A stretch of DNA of 64,000 nucleotides from the NCBI GenBank assembly GCA_044371425.1, contig JBILTR010000022.1:25593-89592 (forward strand), given 5' to 3'. Position numbers and translations under genes: made by a program. The notes beneath the pieces were generated by a model. It was not told the origin of the DNA. It worked only from the letters and a program-made list of their open reading frames with translations, and did not search any database. The stretch is from JBEISR01 sp044371425. GTDB taxonomy: Bacteria; Planctomycetota; Planctomycetia; Pirellulales; Pirellulaceae. Positions 8,801-15,441 of this stretch are shown piece after piece (position 1 is the first letter of the stretch; the number at the start of each line of letters is the position of its first letter).

Positions 8801-9441
8801 GCACCAACGTGCTGCAGGCACCCAAGGTGACGATGTTCGATGGTCAGATCGCCAACATCAACGATACGGCTCAGCGTCCCTTCGTGATCGGATTGACACC
8901 GGTGGTTGGTGACTTTGCCGTCGGACAGCAGCCTGTCATCGTCGTGCTCAGCGACGGGACGAACCTGTCGGTCCAGGCCGTGGTTACCCCGGACAAGCGG
9001 TTCGTGCGACTGACGCTGGTTCCGATGTTCACCCGGATCGAGGATGCGGATCGTACCTTCACCTTCACCGGAAGCACCACCACCCGCAGCGGTAGCTCGG
9101 TGCTCGATCCCGACGGCAAGCCGACCGGCGATCGCGACGACGAAGAAAAGGTTGTCACCGGTTCGACGGTTCAGTTGCCAACACTCGGCACCACCTCGGT
9201 GTCGACCACGGTGACCGTTCCCGACGGCGGTACGATCCTGCTGGGTGGTATCAAGCGACTGCGTGAAGGACGCACCGAACGTGGCGTTCCGATCCTCAGC
9301 AAGATCCCCTACATCAATCGTCTCTTCCGCAACGTCGGTATCGGACGCGAAACCTCGACCCTGATGATGACGGTCACTCCCCGAATCATCATCCCCGAGG
9401 AAGAAGAAGAAAAGGTTCTCGGATCTCTGGCCAGTCCTTGA
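5854..9441 (+). CDS. Secretin (GspD/PilQ-type outer-membrane channel) with long N-terminal extension
   Basis: This 1,195-residue protein uses a TTG start; AAGGAG lies 7 nt upstream and the N-terminus is a signal peptide with a hydrophobic stretch at about residues 13-35. Residues ~45-600 are Ala/Gln-rich with TPR-like helical repeats (ALAQGNLPTARKWIDQA, LAAGDKDRALQLFKQAW). From ~602 an STN/secretin N-terminal domain reads PVTVSFSERPLQQAVDTLM, followed by a Gly/Pro/Met loop at ~760-805. An N-domain and the secretin core follow: NLQVTIEVRFITLTDTFFE, VLQAPKVTMFDGQIA, VPDGGTILLGGIK, GVPILSKIPYINRLF and TLMMTVTPRIIIPEE. These core motifs are diagnostic of secretins, multimeric outer-membrane pores of type II secretion or type IV pilus systems. 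No other secretion gene is adjacent, so the cognate machine is unknown. The extension is much longer than usual. A strong terminator follows at 9494-9523. Confidence 0.93.
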   Translation: MRETNPLRKWQWLCLSAATSTPVAWVAGAVMMTAWTPTQCTGQFAPPNLSAAPSAPAGGLTAPPLANASPTSGSPTSASPSSGPTIPDAKEAIEKARFSLAEGKTTVALQRYAQAAAQAAARPELISDLQSLKDQFLKSGVTEVQMEAAIRGYQNQIARGFQNQAAVMNAMATGAAGLPAASGANHPAREQAAAMAAQAKLALAQGNLPTARKWIDQATALQVPEAQFGISPNSPWKVRLEVERAEQLRQTAGGSPAAPVQLANGTPGSPQNVQNGLYQPQADATMVAPASSSQQSTAPAAQAASAVEGAQLYKQGVDALAAGDKDRALQLFKQAWKDEARLDPATRTQLRDKLTFLQARPATAPAAEQVPAVPEGNTEEIQARQRLFREVTGELASAEAMVQDQPLEALDRIQMLRQRVSQSPVEGGYRKQMLAMVDRVLNNVQAYVDQNRSAIDLAARNNQIESEVDQQAANQVRMDSEIHRMVDQFNDLMDKGMYAEAEIVAKKVGELAPDTEVATLMYHNAKIRRRFEEYEAIRAKKEKSFVDAMNDVDRSMVAPTDDQPFVFPDESDWKMLTKIRRDIAENGSTRLSPAEREIRERLNAPVTVSFSERPLQQAVDTLMDMTGIAIVVDPTGLTAEGLTSGQPVTLDLRGKEISLKSALNLMLDPLGLTYVIDNDVLKITSRQTAVRRAYKEVYGVKDLVLPIPNFVSDYNSGLAGAIQAAHMAQGQQLLVQTSARNGLSLGGQTEAIASVDPGRQVLGQMNMPMPAGMGGGGLPPMPVNNFGIGGNNPPVMGSAQGNPFNTGGGQLGGAAGADFQSLIQLITSTIESNWEQDGGTDTIQQFDSNLSLVVSAPQETHEAIADLLTALRRLQNLQVTIEVRFITLTDTFFERIGVDFEFQIDDNVSRLPPEDEGPSVSIGLDTGLIPTTDLDIRFTQDSFTSTRPPFGIPDLEAGARFGFAILSDLELFFLLEAAQGNSRTNVLQAPKVTMFDGQIANINDTAQRPFVIGLTPVVGDFAVGQQPVIVVLSDGTNLSVQAVVTPDKRFVRLTLVPMFTRIEDADRTFTFTGSTTTRSGSSVLDPDGKPTGDRDDEEKVVTGSTVQLPTLGTTSVSTTVTVPDGGTILLGGIKRLREGRTERGVPILSKIPYINRLFRNVGIGRETSTLMMTVTPRIIIPEEEEEKVLGSLASP

Positions 9442-9493
9442 TCCTTCTGCGACAGGCTGCGGCCCGTCGCAAGCCTGAACCGCACTCTCCGAG

Positions 9494-9523
9494 AATGCCT
9501 GGCGGCCTCCGCCAGGCATTTTT
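9494..9523 (+). terminator. Intrinsic terminator of the secretin gene
   Basis: A perfect 12-bp stem (AATGCCTGGCGG at 9494-9505, CCGCCAGGCATT at 9509-9520) has a 3-nt loop and is followed by TTT. It lies about 50 bp after the secretin stop codon. Confidence 0.88.
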
Positions 9524-9669
9524 CGTTGGGTCCTATCGCTCCAGGGTCAAGCGATTTTTCGCACCAATTCCATTGGCGATCGACGGGAATCATAATGGGG
9601 ATTCGTAGGCGAGCGATGCTGGCCGACCAACCTTTGGCGAAAGCTTGATCCTCTCTGGAGATTCCTGCC

Positions 9670-10917
9670 ATGCGATTCCGCTACTCCCTGGCTATGTGCC
9701 TTCTAGCAAGCCTTGCCTCCGCACCCAGTCTGCTCGCCTCCGACGAACCCCAGGCGGAGCGAAAAAGACTGATGCAGCGAGTCCAGGAGCAACTGGAAGT
9801 GGCGATCGCCGATGCCAAACATTTCCGGGAACTGGAAGCTCCGAAATGGGCCGAAGAGGCAGAAGAACGTGCGGCGCAGTTGAAGAAGCGATTGAAGGAA
9901 CTGTCTCAGGACCCAAGCGAAGAAAAGGAAAAGCCCTCCAAGGAAGCCAACTCCCGGAAAGATCCAGCCCAGGAAAAAGAGCGTAAGAAAGAAGACGTCG
10001 CCGCAAAGCCAACAAAGGACGCAACCGCCGAACGGGTCGAACAGTGGATAGCCAGCACCAAAGCGATGCAAGCGCGACTTCGGCGGCAGTCCGAACGTCT
10101 GAGGGACGAAGGGCAACCTCTTGAAGGGCTAAGGATGGCCGAACAGGTCGTGAAGTCGATGGAATTGACCAAGCAGGTGGCCGCACTGACTGAGGAAATC
10201 AATCAGCTTGCCAAACGCGAGCGGCCGGACGAAGCCCAAGCTGTCCGCAAGAAACGAGAAGTACTGATGCGACAGGTCCAGGGAATCCTCGCCCCTATGA
10301 CCCAGCCCAAGTCAGGAAATCCCGATGCCGAGACTCGCCGCCAGGAACTGGAACAGCTCGAAAGAAAGCTGATCGAGGTTCGACGCAATGGTCCGCCCGA
10401 AGCGATCCGCGACATCGAAGTGGCGATGGAGAATCTTCGGCATGGCCAACGAGAGCAGGTAGCACCGCAAGAGGAAGGACGCAGACGCAAGCTGACCGAG
10501 GAGCTGGAAGCCTTGCGGAACAAATTGCGTCAGCCGCCTTCGAACGAAGAGGAAAAACGACGATACCAGGGCGCCGAAGCACGTGTTGCGGAGCTGGAGA
10601 ATTTGCTTCGGCAGATGGAACATGGTCCTGGCCACGCCGTGATGAATCCGCGTCATGCCAGGGTCATGGAGCGAATCGAACACCTCCGTGCTGCTGCGAA
10701 TCATCTCAAGCAGGCTGATGCCCACGACATCGCTCAGGAATCGATGCGCCGATCCGATCAGATGCAAAAGGAACTGGAGGCATCGATGAAGCAAGGCCAG
10801 GAAGGCCACCCGAATCCAGGGCCTCTGGGTGAACTCCACCAGCAACTGCGGCAGATGCGGGAAGAGAACGAAATCCTGAAGCGAGAGATCCGGGAACTAC
10901 GTCAACCTCGGAAGTAG
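9670..10917 (+). CDS. Exported coiled-coil protein of unknown function
   Basis: This 415-residue protein has a signal peptide (MRFRYSLAMCLLASLASAPS, cleavage near residue 24). It is then almost entirely Glu, Lys, Arg, Gln and Ala with heptad-like spacing, predicting long coiled coils at roughly residues 28-80, 115-310 and 325-410. A low-complexity Lys/Glu/Pro linker near residues 85-115 separates them. No catalytic motif is visible. It follows the secretin gene on the same strand, but a strong terminator intervenes, so it is probably an independent unit. GGAG lies 9 nt before the ATG. A hairpin with a U-tract follows. I do not recognise a family; a structural or envelope-spanning role is only a guess from composition. 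Confidence 0.8.
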   Translation: MRFRYSLAMCLLASLASAPSLLASDEPQAERKRLMQRVQEQLEVAIADAKHFRELEAPKWAEEAEERAAQLKKRLKELSQDPSEEKEKPSKEANSRKDPAQEKERKKEDVAAKPTKDATAERVEQWIASTKAMQARLRRQSERLRDEGQPLEGLRMAEQVVKSMELTKQVAALTEEINQLAKRERPDEAQAVRKKREVLMRQVQGILAPMTQPKSGNPDAETRRQELEQLERKLIEVRRNGPPEAIRDIEVAMENLRHGQREQVAPQEEGRRRKLTEELEALRNKLRQPPSNEEEKRRYQGAEARVAELENLLRQMEHGPGHAVMNPRHARVMERIEHLRAAANHLKQADAHDIAQESMRRSDQMQKELEASMKQGQEGHPNPGPLGELHQQLRQMREENEILKREIRELRQPRK

Positions 10918-10944
10918 CAGGAACTCGATCGTACGGACGAACTT

Positions 10945-10988
10945 AGAAACTCGGGCTGTGTCGCATAGCAGCACGAGTTTCTTTTTTA
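10945..10988 (+). terminator. Intrinsic terminator after the coiled-coil gene
   Basis: A 9-bp stem (AGAAACTCG at 10945-10953, CGAGTTTCT at 10974-10982) encloses a 20-nt loop that can pair further (GCTG/CAGC). A run of T follows at 10982-10987. It lies 27 bp after the stop codon at 10917. Confidence 0.65.
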
Positions 10989-11150
10989 GGTAAGCAGACA
11001 ACCTGGAATCTCTCCCTCTCCAAGGTAGGAAGACAAGGTCAACTGCACGACCGATCCCTGGGACAAAGAAGCTGCATCGAACGGGAGCAACTGCTGGGAT
11101 CCTGGCAGCTTGTGTGGAGCTAGCAGCGGGGGTAGTTATGAATGAAGGTG

Positions 11151-12641
11151 CTACAGCAGAAGCTTTTTGATCTTCCACCGGCTCTCCCATTCCAGAGCTT
11201 CTTCCTGGCGGCCAGCCTCCAATAGCACTCGGAGCAATGAGGCGAATTGATTGCGCGCCAACTGGACCTGAGACCCCTCTTGCCCCTGAATCGCCATTAG
11301 CTCCTCTCCCAGTGCCTGGACCGAATCCAGCTTCTCCTGGATGTCTGCATCGGGTTGATCGACGGTCAGAAGCTGAAGCAGATGGACTTCCAGCTCCAAC
11401 TTCTGATAGATGAATCCTGCAGTCCGCATCTGGTTCACGAACGCCTCGTCGCAGCATCTGATCCCATTGCGATACGACGTGAACGCGGCATCGCGTTGGC
11501 CGAATTGCTGGCTGGCATGCCCTGCAACATGGTGAGCTTGGACCAAAAACATCCAATTGCTGGTCGATTGCGGAAATCGCTCTCGAAGCGATTCCGCGAT
11601 TTCAATGTGCCTCCTAGCGACTTCCACCGCTGCCGGGTAGCCTTGGAGTTGACCGATGATCGATTGCAGAAAGACGGAGACCCGCTGGTAGCCGCTTTGC
11701 GCCTGTTCGTCCTGAGGAGACTGGCGCAGGATCGATTCCTCTTTTACAAGGAACTGGGACAGCAAGTCGCGGGCCTCTTCCAACTCTCTCTTGCCAACGA
11801 GCAAACGGGCCCGATCAAGCACCAGTTGCGCTCGCGTCGCCAGCAGCTCTTCGGTTGGTCGGTAATGCGCATCTTCAAATTGAACTCCACCGGGTCGTTT
11901 ACCGATCAGCGTCAACGCCTCTTCGGCGGCCACGGCAGCCAGTTCCAGCATCGAAAGTGCTGCATCGGAATCCCCCGTTCGTTCGGCCAGAATCGCCATG
12001 TTGAAATGGACCTGAACCCGGGAGATCGCTTCGTCATAGGTTTGGTTGGGTCCTTCGGCAAGCCGACTGAGTGCCTCAGCTTGCAAACTCTTCGCCTCTT
12101 CCGCATGCCCCGCATAGAGTCGCTGCATGGAGAGAGCTGCCAACGACTTGTTCAAAACCGATATGGCTTGCCTCTGGTCGTCCTCACTGAGATCGGCAAT
12201 CGAAAGCCGCTTGAGCAGCTGGATCGATTCCTCGAGCGGCTTTTGAGACCTCTCGAAATTCCCTGACCTCATCCATAGATTGCCCTGCAAGCTGCGGAGT
12301 TCCCCCAGCTTGAACTGCAGCATGCGGTGGGCATCCTCTGGCAAAGAGTCTTCATCCAAGTACTTTGTCATCCAAAGTGCGTCATCGATCAATCGACTTG
12401 CCTCTTCATTTTGGCCCAGCAGGGATTCCGATCCAGCCATGCGGTGTGCCATTTCGGATAGGCGCCAGACCGTAGCTGCACTAGGAAGTGTTCCACGATC
12501 TCCCTCTGCAAACATCTTCTGAAAGACTTGTTTGGAATCCTTCTGAAGCTGAAGCTCAAGACGGCTGAGCCCCGAATTCTGAAACACTTCACGGCTCGAT
12601 ACAAGCAGGTCCTGGAAACGAAGCATGCTGTCGAAGGCCAA
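11151..12641 (-). CDS. TPR-rich C-terminal part of a split kinase-associated protein
   Basis: The 496 residues from an in-frame TTG at 12641 consist of helical, TPR-like repeats (for example EDAHRMLQFKLGELRSLQGN, AILAERTGDSDAALSMLELA and REIAESLRERFPQS-like helices). No enzyme motif is seen. The reading frame is open upstream to a stop at 12732-12734, and it reads sensibly as AESRESLAFDSMLRFQ before the TTG. No usable ribosome-binding site lies before the TTG or the ATG at 12626. The region therefore looks like the downstream continuation, shifted -1, of the membrane-anchor ORF at 12389-12919. In planctomycetes a Ser/Thr kinase domain, a membrane span and a TPR region are commonly one polypeptide. 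This piece is probably the sensory or protein-interaction half, separated here by an indel, a sequencing error or frameshifting. It ends 160 bp from the convergent coiled-coil gene's terminator. Confidence 0.7.
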   Translation of the reverse strand: MAFDSMLRFQDLLVSSREVFQNSGLSRLELQLQKDSKQVFQKMFAEGDRGTLPSAATVWRLSEMAHRMAGSESLLGQNEEASRLIDDALWMTKYLDEDSLPEDAHRMLQFKLGELRSLQGNLWMRSGNFERSQKPLEESIQLLKRLSIADLSEDDQRQAISVLNKSLAALSMQRLYAGHAEEAKSLQAEALSRLAEGPNQTYDEAISRVQVHFNMAILAERTGDSDAALSMLELAAVAAEEALTLIGKRPGGVQFEDAHYRPTEELLATRAQLVLDRARLLVGKRELEEARDLLSQFLVKEESILRQSPQDEQAQSGYQRVSVFLQSIIGQLQGYPAAVEVARRHIEIAESLRERFPQSTSNWMFLVQAHHVAGHASQQFGQRDAAFTSYRNGIRCCDEAFVNQMRTAGFIYQKLELEVHLLQLLTVDQPDADIQEKLDSVQALGEELMAIQGQEGSQVQLARNQFASLLRVLLEAGRQEEALEWESRWKIKKLLL

Positions 12642-12919
12642 CGATTCCCGGCTTTCTGCGACCTGACCAGCTCCGCTTCCTCCATTTTCTGCTCGGCGAT
12701 CTCCCTGGAACGCTCTTCGAGGAGTCGCGCATCACGAGTCTCCTGGAGGAGCTTGGCTGAATCTGCAAGAGCGATGCCAAGTTGCGTTGCTTGAATTTGC
12801 AGTAGCTTCTTCTGGCCGGACTGAACCCAGAGAAAGAAGCTGCCTGAGGCCAAGAGAATCAACAAGCCGCTAGTCAGTGCAGCAGCAGCCAAAGGTCTGC
12901 GACGTGGCCACTGAATCAC
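12389..12919 (-). CDS. Membrane-anchor/coiled-coil fragment between the kinase and TPR frames
   Basis: From a GTG at 12919 the frame reads a basic segment (QWPRRRP), one transmembrane helix (about residues 11-32, ending SFFLWVQSG) and a coiled coil (about 36-87, ending AEQKMEEAELVRSQ). After about residue 88 the frame becomes Cys/Arg/Trp-rich and lies opposite the TPR frame, so only 12919 down to about 12656 looks genuine. The GTG overlaps the kinase stop codon (GTGA, 12916-12919), allowing termination-reinitiation, although the nearest GGGAG is only 3 nt away. A -1 shift on AAATTTT (12934-12928) would instead fuse it to the kinase as ENFWEQVIQWP. Either way it is best read as the middle of one kinase-TM-TPR protein. 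Confidence 0.55.
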   Translation of the reverse strand: MIQWPRRRPLAAAALTSGLLILLASGSFFLWVQSGQKKLLQIQATQLGIALADSAKLLQETRDARLLEERSREIAEQKMEEAELVRSQKAGNRWPSTACFVSRTCLYRAVKCFRIRGSAVLSFSFRRIPNKSFRRCLQREIVEHFLVQLRSGAYPKWHTAWLDRNPCWAKMKRQVD

Positions 12920-14100
12920 CTGCTCCCAAAATTTTCTCGGTGCGAGCTGACCGGTTCGCCAACATTCCAGTTCTGTAAGTCACTTCGGAATTCCTCTGCC
13001 GATTGGTAGCGATCCCCAGGGTGGCAGGCCATGGCCTTATCGCAAATCGCCTGTAGCGCAGTCCTCCCTGGAATCGCCAACTTCCGCTCCCGACGCTCCA
13101 CAACAACCCCTGGCGGGTGACCGTGCAGGATGCAAAACAGAATGGCTCCCAACGAGTAGATATCAACCCCAGGTAGCCATTGAGGCTTTCCGCCCGATGC
13201 CAACTCCGGGGCCGCATAACCTGGAGTCCCTATCTCGGTGGTGGCGCTTCCATGATCGATCGGCCAATCCCACGCCGCATCTTCCGATGGTGGACGATGG
13301 GTCGGCCGATCCTGAAAGGAGTCCGTGTCAAAGCGGCGCGCCAAGCCCCAATCACCGATCCAAGTCTCGCTATAAACACCACATAAAACATTCGACGGCT
13401 TCAAATCGCGATGCACAACGCCTTGGCTATGTGCATAGTCAACCGCATCGGCAACCTGCTTCAGCCTCCTTACAATTTCGCGCAAGCGATGCACCTGTTG
13501 CTCACTAGACCAATGGCTAGACGATTCCGTGTCGTGATGCATCCGATGCATCAGCCCAATCGCATCCGAAAGCGTCCCGGAGCCTTCTCCGGTAATCAAT
13601 CGCATCACGTAGAATTCTCGCCCCTCTTCATCGACTCCTCGGCCGTAGATCGGAATGATTCCGGGGTGCTCCAGACCTGCCGTCAACGCAGCTTCCGCGT
13701 GGAAACGTTGACGAGCTTCTTGGTTTTGAATCAAATCGCGACGAATCTTCTTGATTGCAACCGGCCGATCGCACTCCAGATCCATCCCGAGATAGATCTC
13801 TCCCATGCCGCCCGATCTCAGATACTTGACGACCGTATACCGCTGACTGCAAACCGATGGAATCGCAGAAGGAGGTGATGGCTGTGGCTGGTTTTCAGAA
13901 AGAACGTCGTGCCGCATCCGCTGCAGCTGCGGTGTCAGGAGCTCTTGTGGTATTTCTCGATACTCCGCTGCAATTTCTTCGGGCTGTGATCCACTGCCAC
14001 GATTCAGCGATGCTTCATAATCGAGTGTCGCCGCGATGACTTTGCGCCACAAATCCAATGGCATCGAGTCACGTTGGTAACCGAAGTCAGCTCCCTTCAT
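12916..14100 (-). CDS. Ser/Thr protein kinase (Hanks type)
   Basis: This 394-residue protein contains a complete Hanks-type kinase core: Gly-rich loop RSGGMGEIYLG (95-105), VAIK with Lys117, a helix C region near HAEAAL, catalytic loop HRDLKPSN (230-237), DWG replacing DFG (250-252), GTPGYAAPE (291-299) and GVDIYSLGAIL (311-321). All catalytic Lys and Asp residues are present. The N-terminal ~85 residues are a helical extension. The ATG at 14100 overlaps the sigma-factor stop codon (ATGA, 14097-14100), indicating translational coupling. The ORF stops right after the kinase domain (GEPVSSHRENFGSR). In related planctomycete kinases a basic juxtamembrane segment and a membrane helix follow, and these exist here in the -1 frame. 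A slippery heptamer A_AAT_TTT lies at codons 389-391. The neighbouring ECF sigma factor is a likely signalling partner. Confidence 0.92.
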   Translation of the reverse strand: MKGADFGYQRDSMPLDLWRKVIAATLDYEASLNRGSGSQPEEIAAEYREIPQELLTPQLQRMRHDVLSENQPQPSPPSAIPSVCSQRYTVVKYLRSGGMGEIYLGMDLECDRPVAIKKIRRDLIQNQEARQRFHAEAALTAGLEHPGIIPIYGRGVDEEGREFYVMRLITGEGSGTLSDAIGLMHRMHHDTESSSHWSSEQQVHRLREIVRRLKQVADAVDYAHSQGVVHRDLKPSNVLCGVYSETWIGDWGLARRFDTDSFQDRPTHRPPSEDAAWDWPIDHGSATTEIGTPGYAAPELASGGKPQWLPGVDIYSLGAILFCILHGHPPGVVVERRERKLAIPGRTALQAICDKAMACHPGDRYQSAEEFRSDLQNWNVGEPVSSHRENFGSR

Positions 14101-14684
14101 AGCTCTTCGCACTGCTCCCACAGAATCGTGATCAACCGAAGTTTCTGAAGGATCGTGGTGGTGCGCCGCTGCAGTTGCTTGGCAATCCCACGTGGATCCT
14201 GGTCTTCCAGGTACAACACTCCAATGCGTCGGAGTTCCCCAGAAGGATCCTCCCGATCCAATAACTTCAGCAAGTGTTCGAGCAAGTCGGCCAATTGAGC
14301 TTCTGCCTGAGGCGTTCTCAAGTCGGCCAGCGAAAAATCTTCCTCTTGCGATGCAGATGAAACCAGAGTGCGAACTTGAGACTCTTCGGCGGACCGATGC
14401 CGTTTGATCCACTTGATGGCAAAAATCATCAGCAGCTTCCAGAGCTCTTCTCGATTGCCAACTTCCAGATAGTCGCCAGCGATGGCCGAGCGATAGAAAC
14501 TCTGAAAGGCACTCTGGGCGACATCTTCGCCCTCGATCGCAGGATCGGTGCTGCCCCTGAGATACTTGGAAGCTGTTTGAACCAGCTTCGGGTAATAGCG
14601 GCTCCATAGCTGATGCGCCGCATCGGGATCACCAGCCTGCAACTTGTGCAGCCACTGCGTAATGGCACCAGGATCTACTGTCAT
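14097..14684 (-). CDS. ECF-type RNA polymerase sigma factor
   Basis: This 195-residue protein begins MTVDPGAITQWLHKLQAGDP. Region 2 shows LWSRYYPKLVQTASKYL and GEDVAQSAFQSFYR (the conserved D-V-A-Q-x-A-F core). Region 4 near the C-terminus includes YLEDQDPRGIAKQLQRRTTT, a helix-turn-helix for -35 recognition. The start at 14684 is chosen because GAGGTGG lies about 9-11 nt upstream and it aligns with the usual sigma N-terminus; the frame continues upstream only through poor sequence. The gene overlaps the kinase start by 4 nt. Planctomycetes are known to carry ECF groups paired with Ser/Thr kinases, so regulation of this sigma by phosphorylation is plausible but not shown. No clear sigma-70 promoter was found upstream; autoregulation through an ECF promoter is possible. 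Confidence 0.9.
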   Translation of the reverse strand: MTVDPGAITQWLHKLQAGDPDAAHQLWSRYYPKLVQTASKYLRGSTDPAIEGEDVAQSAFQSFYRSAIAGDYLEVGNREELWKLLMIFAIKWIKRHRSAEESQVRTLVSSASQEEDFSLADLRTPQAEAQLADLLEHLLKLLDREDPSGELRRIGVLYLEDQDPRGIAKQLQRRTTTILQKLRLITILWEQCEEL

Positions 14685-15373
14685 GAAACATCGCCACCTC
14701 AGAGAACCACCATCGACCCATTTAGTTGTAATCGAGCCGCTGCCCTTTGGGGCAAAAAGGAAGGCGGACCTCATCAAAAAACACCACCTGGAGGGGGTGA
14801 AAATATGAGACGGAACAACTCGAGGGAATTCAAATCGAGCGACGGCCAGCGACGAAATTGCGCCTTTCTTTGGCCGCAGGAAAACCTCCTGCGCCAGAGT
14901 CGACTAGCGATCCAACTTCATCCGGTCGCGGAAAACTGAGGCCCTACCACCTCCAATGCGTGATTTCCGAAGCCCTAGTCGATGTGGATTGGATGAAGAA
15001 AACATTCACCGTCGATTGGAGAGAGCCAGGGAGTCGGAGAAAATGTTGAGGAGGCAAGAGATGCCGGATCGACTTTGAAACCCCGATCCCTAACGGGACA
15101 AAGTGGTCCATCGGGGATGCCTCTGGGTAAAGGTCGCTTGACCGTCTCCTTTGGGAATCCCCAATGAAACGTTGCGGAAGGGGTGACGCCGTACTGCCAG
15201 CCATTCTGCATAGGGTGTAGCGGAAGGGGCGAGCGATCGGGAGTGCGGCAACAGCACCAAAAGACCTGGCCGGCTGGAGTCGGTCCGATGCATCACGCCA
15301 TGATTCCAGCATGGCACGTTTTGTCGCGCTTCGGACAGCTCGCCCCGCTGCCCCATCGAGTGGTTGGCTGGAC
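14685..15373. other. Intergenic region upstream of the ECF sigma gene
   Basis: About 690 bp with no convincing gene. A 44-codon plus-strand ORF from ATG 14807, with GGAGGGGG upstream, lacks protein-like composition and was not accepted. A possible hairpin pairs CCCCGAT with ATCGGGG near 15080-15115. The last 35 bp (15339-15374) resemble a segment at 52180-52215. Confidence 0.5.
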
Positions 15374-15374
15374 C
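15339..15374. repeat. Degenerate intergenic repeat, copy 1
   Basis: This 36-bp segment matches 52180-52215 at 29 of 36 positions with no gaps. The shared core is GAGTGG(T/C/A variants)TGGACC preceded by a C-rich block with GCCCCA. Both copies lie in non-coding DNA next to a hairpin or T-run. Origin unknown. Confidence 0.4.
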
Positions 15375-15375
15375 C

Positions 15376-15411
15376 AAAAAACTAGGGCCGGGACTTTCAT
15401 CCCGGCCCTAG
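15376..15411 (-). terminator. Intrinsic terminator of the giant surface-protein gene
   Basis: A perfect 12-bp stem (CTAGGGCCGGGA at 15382-15393, TCCCGGCCCTAG at 15400-15411) has a 6-nt loop. On the minus strand it is followed by six T (15381-15376). It lies 31 bp after the stop codon at 15442. Confidence 0.9.
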
Positions 15412-15441
15412 AGCATGTGTCAGTAGACCAGCCAACGGAGA

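Noticed and set aside
7627..9519. A 630-codon minus-strand open frame opposite the secretin
   Set aside because: Antisense shadow of codon-biased DNA; the plus strand holds the secretin core motifs.
14807..14939. A 44-codon plus-strand ORF with GGAGGGGG upstream
   Set aside because: Polar, Arg/Asn-rich, no domain, and nothing downstream on the same strand; likely chance in the sigma-gene upstream region.
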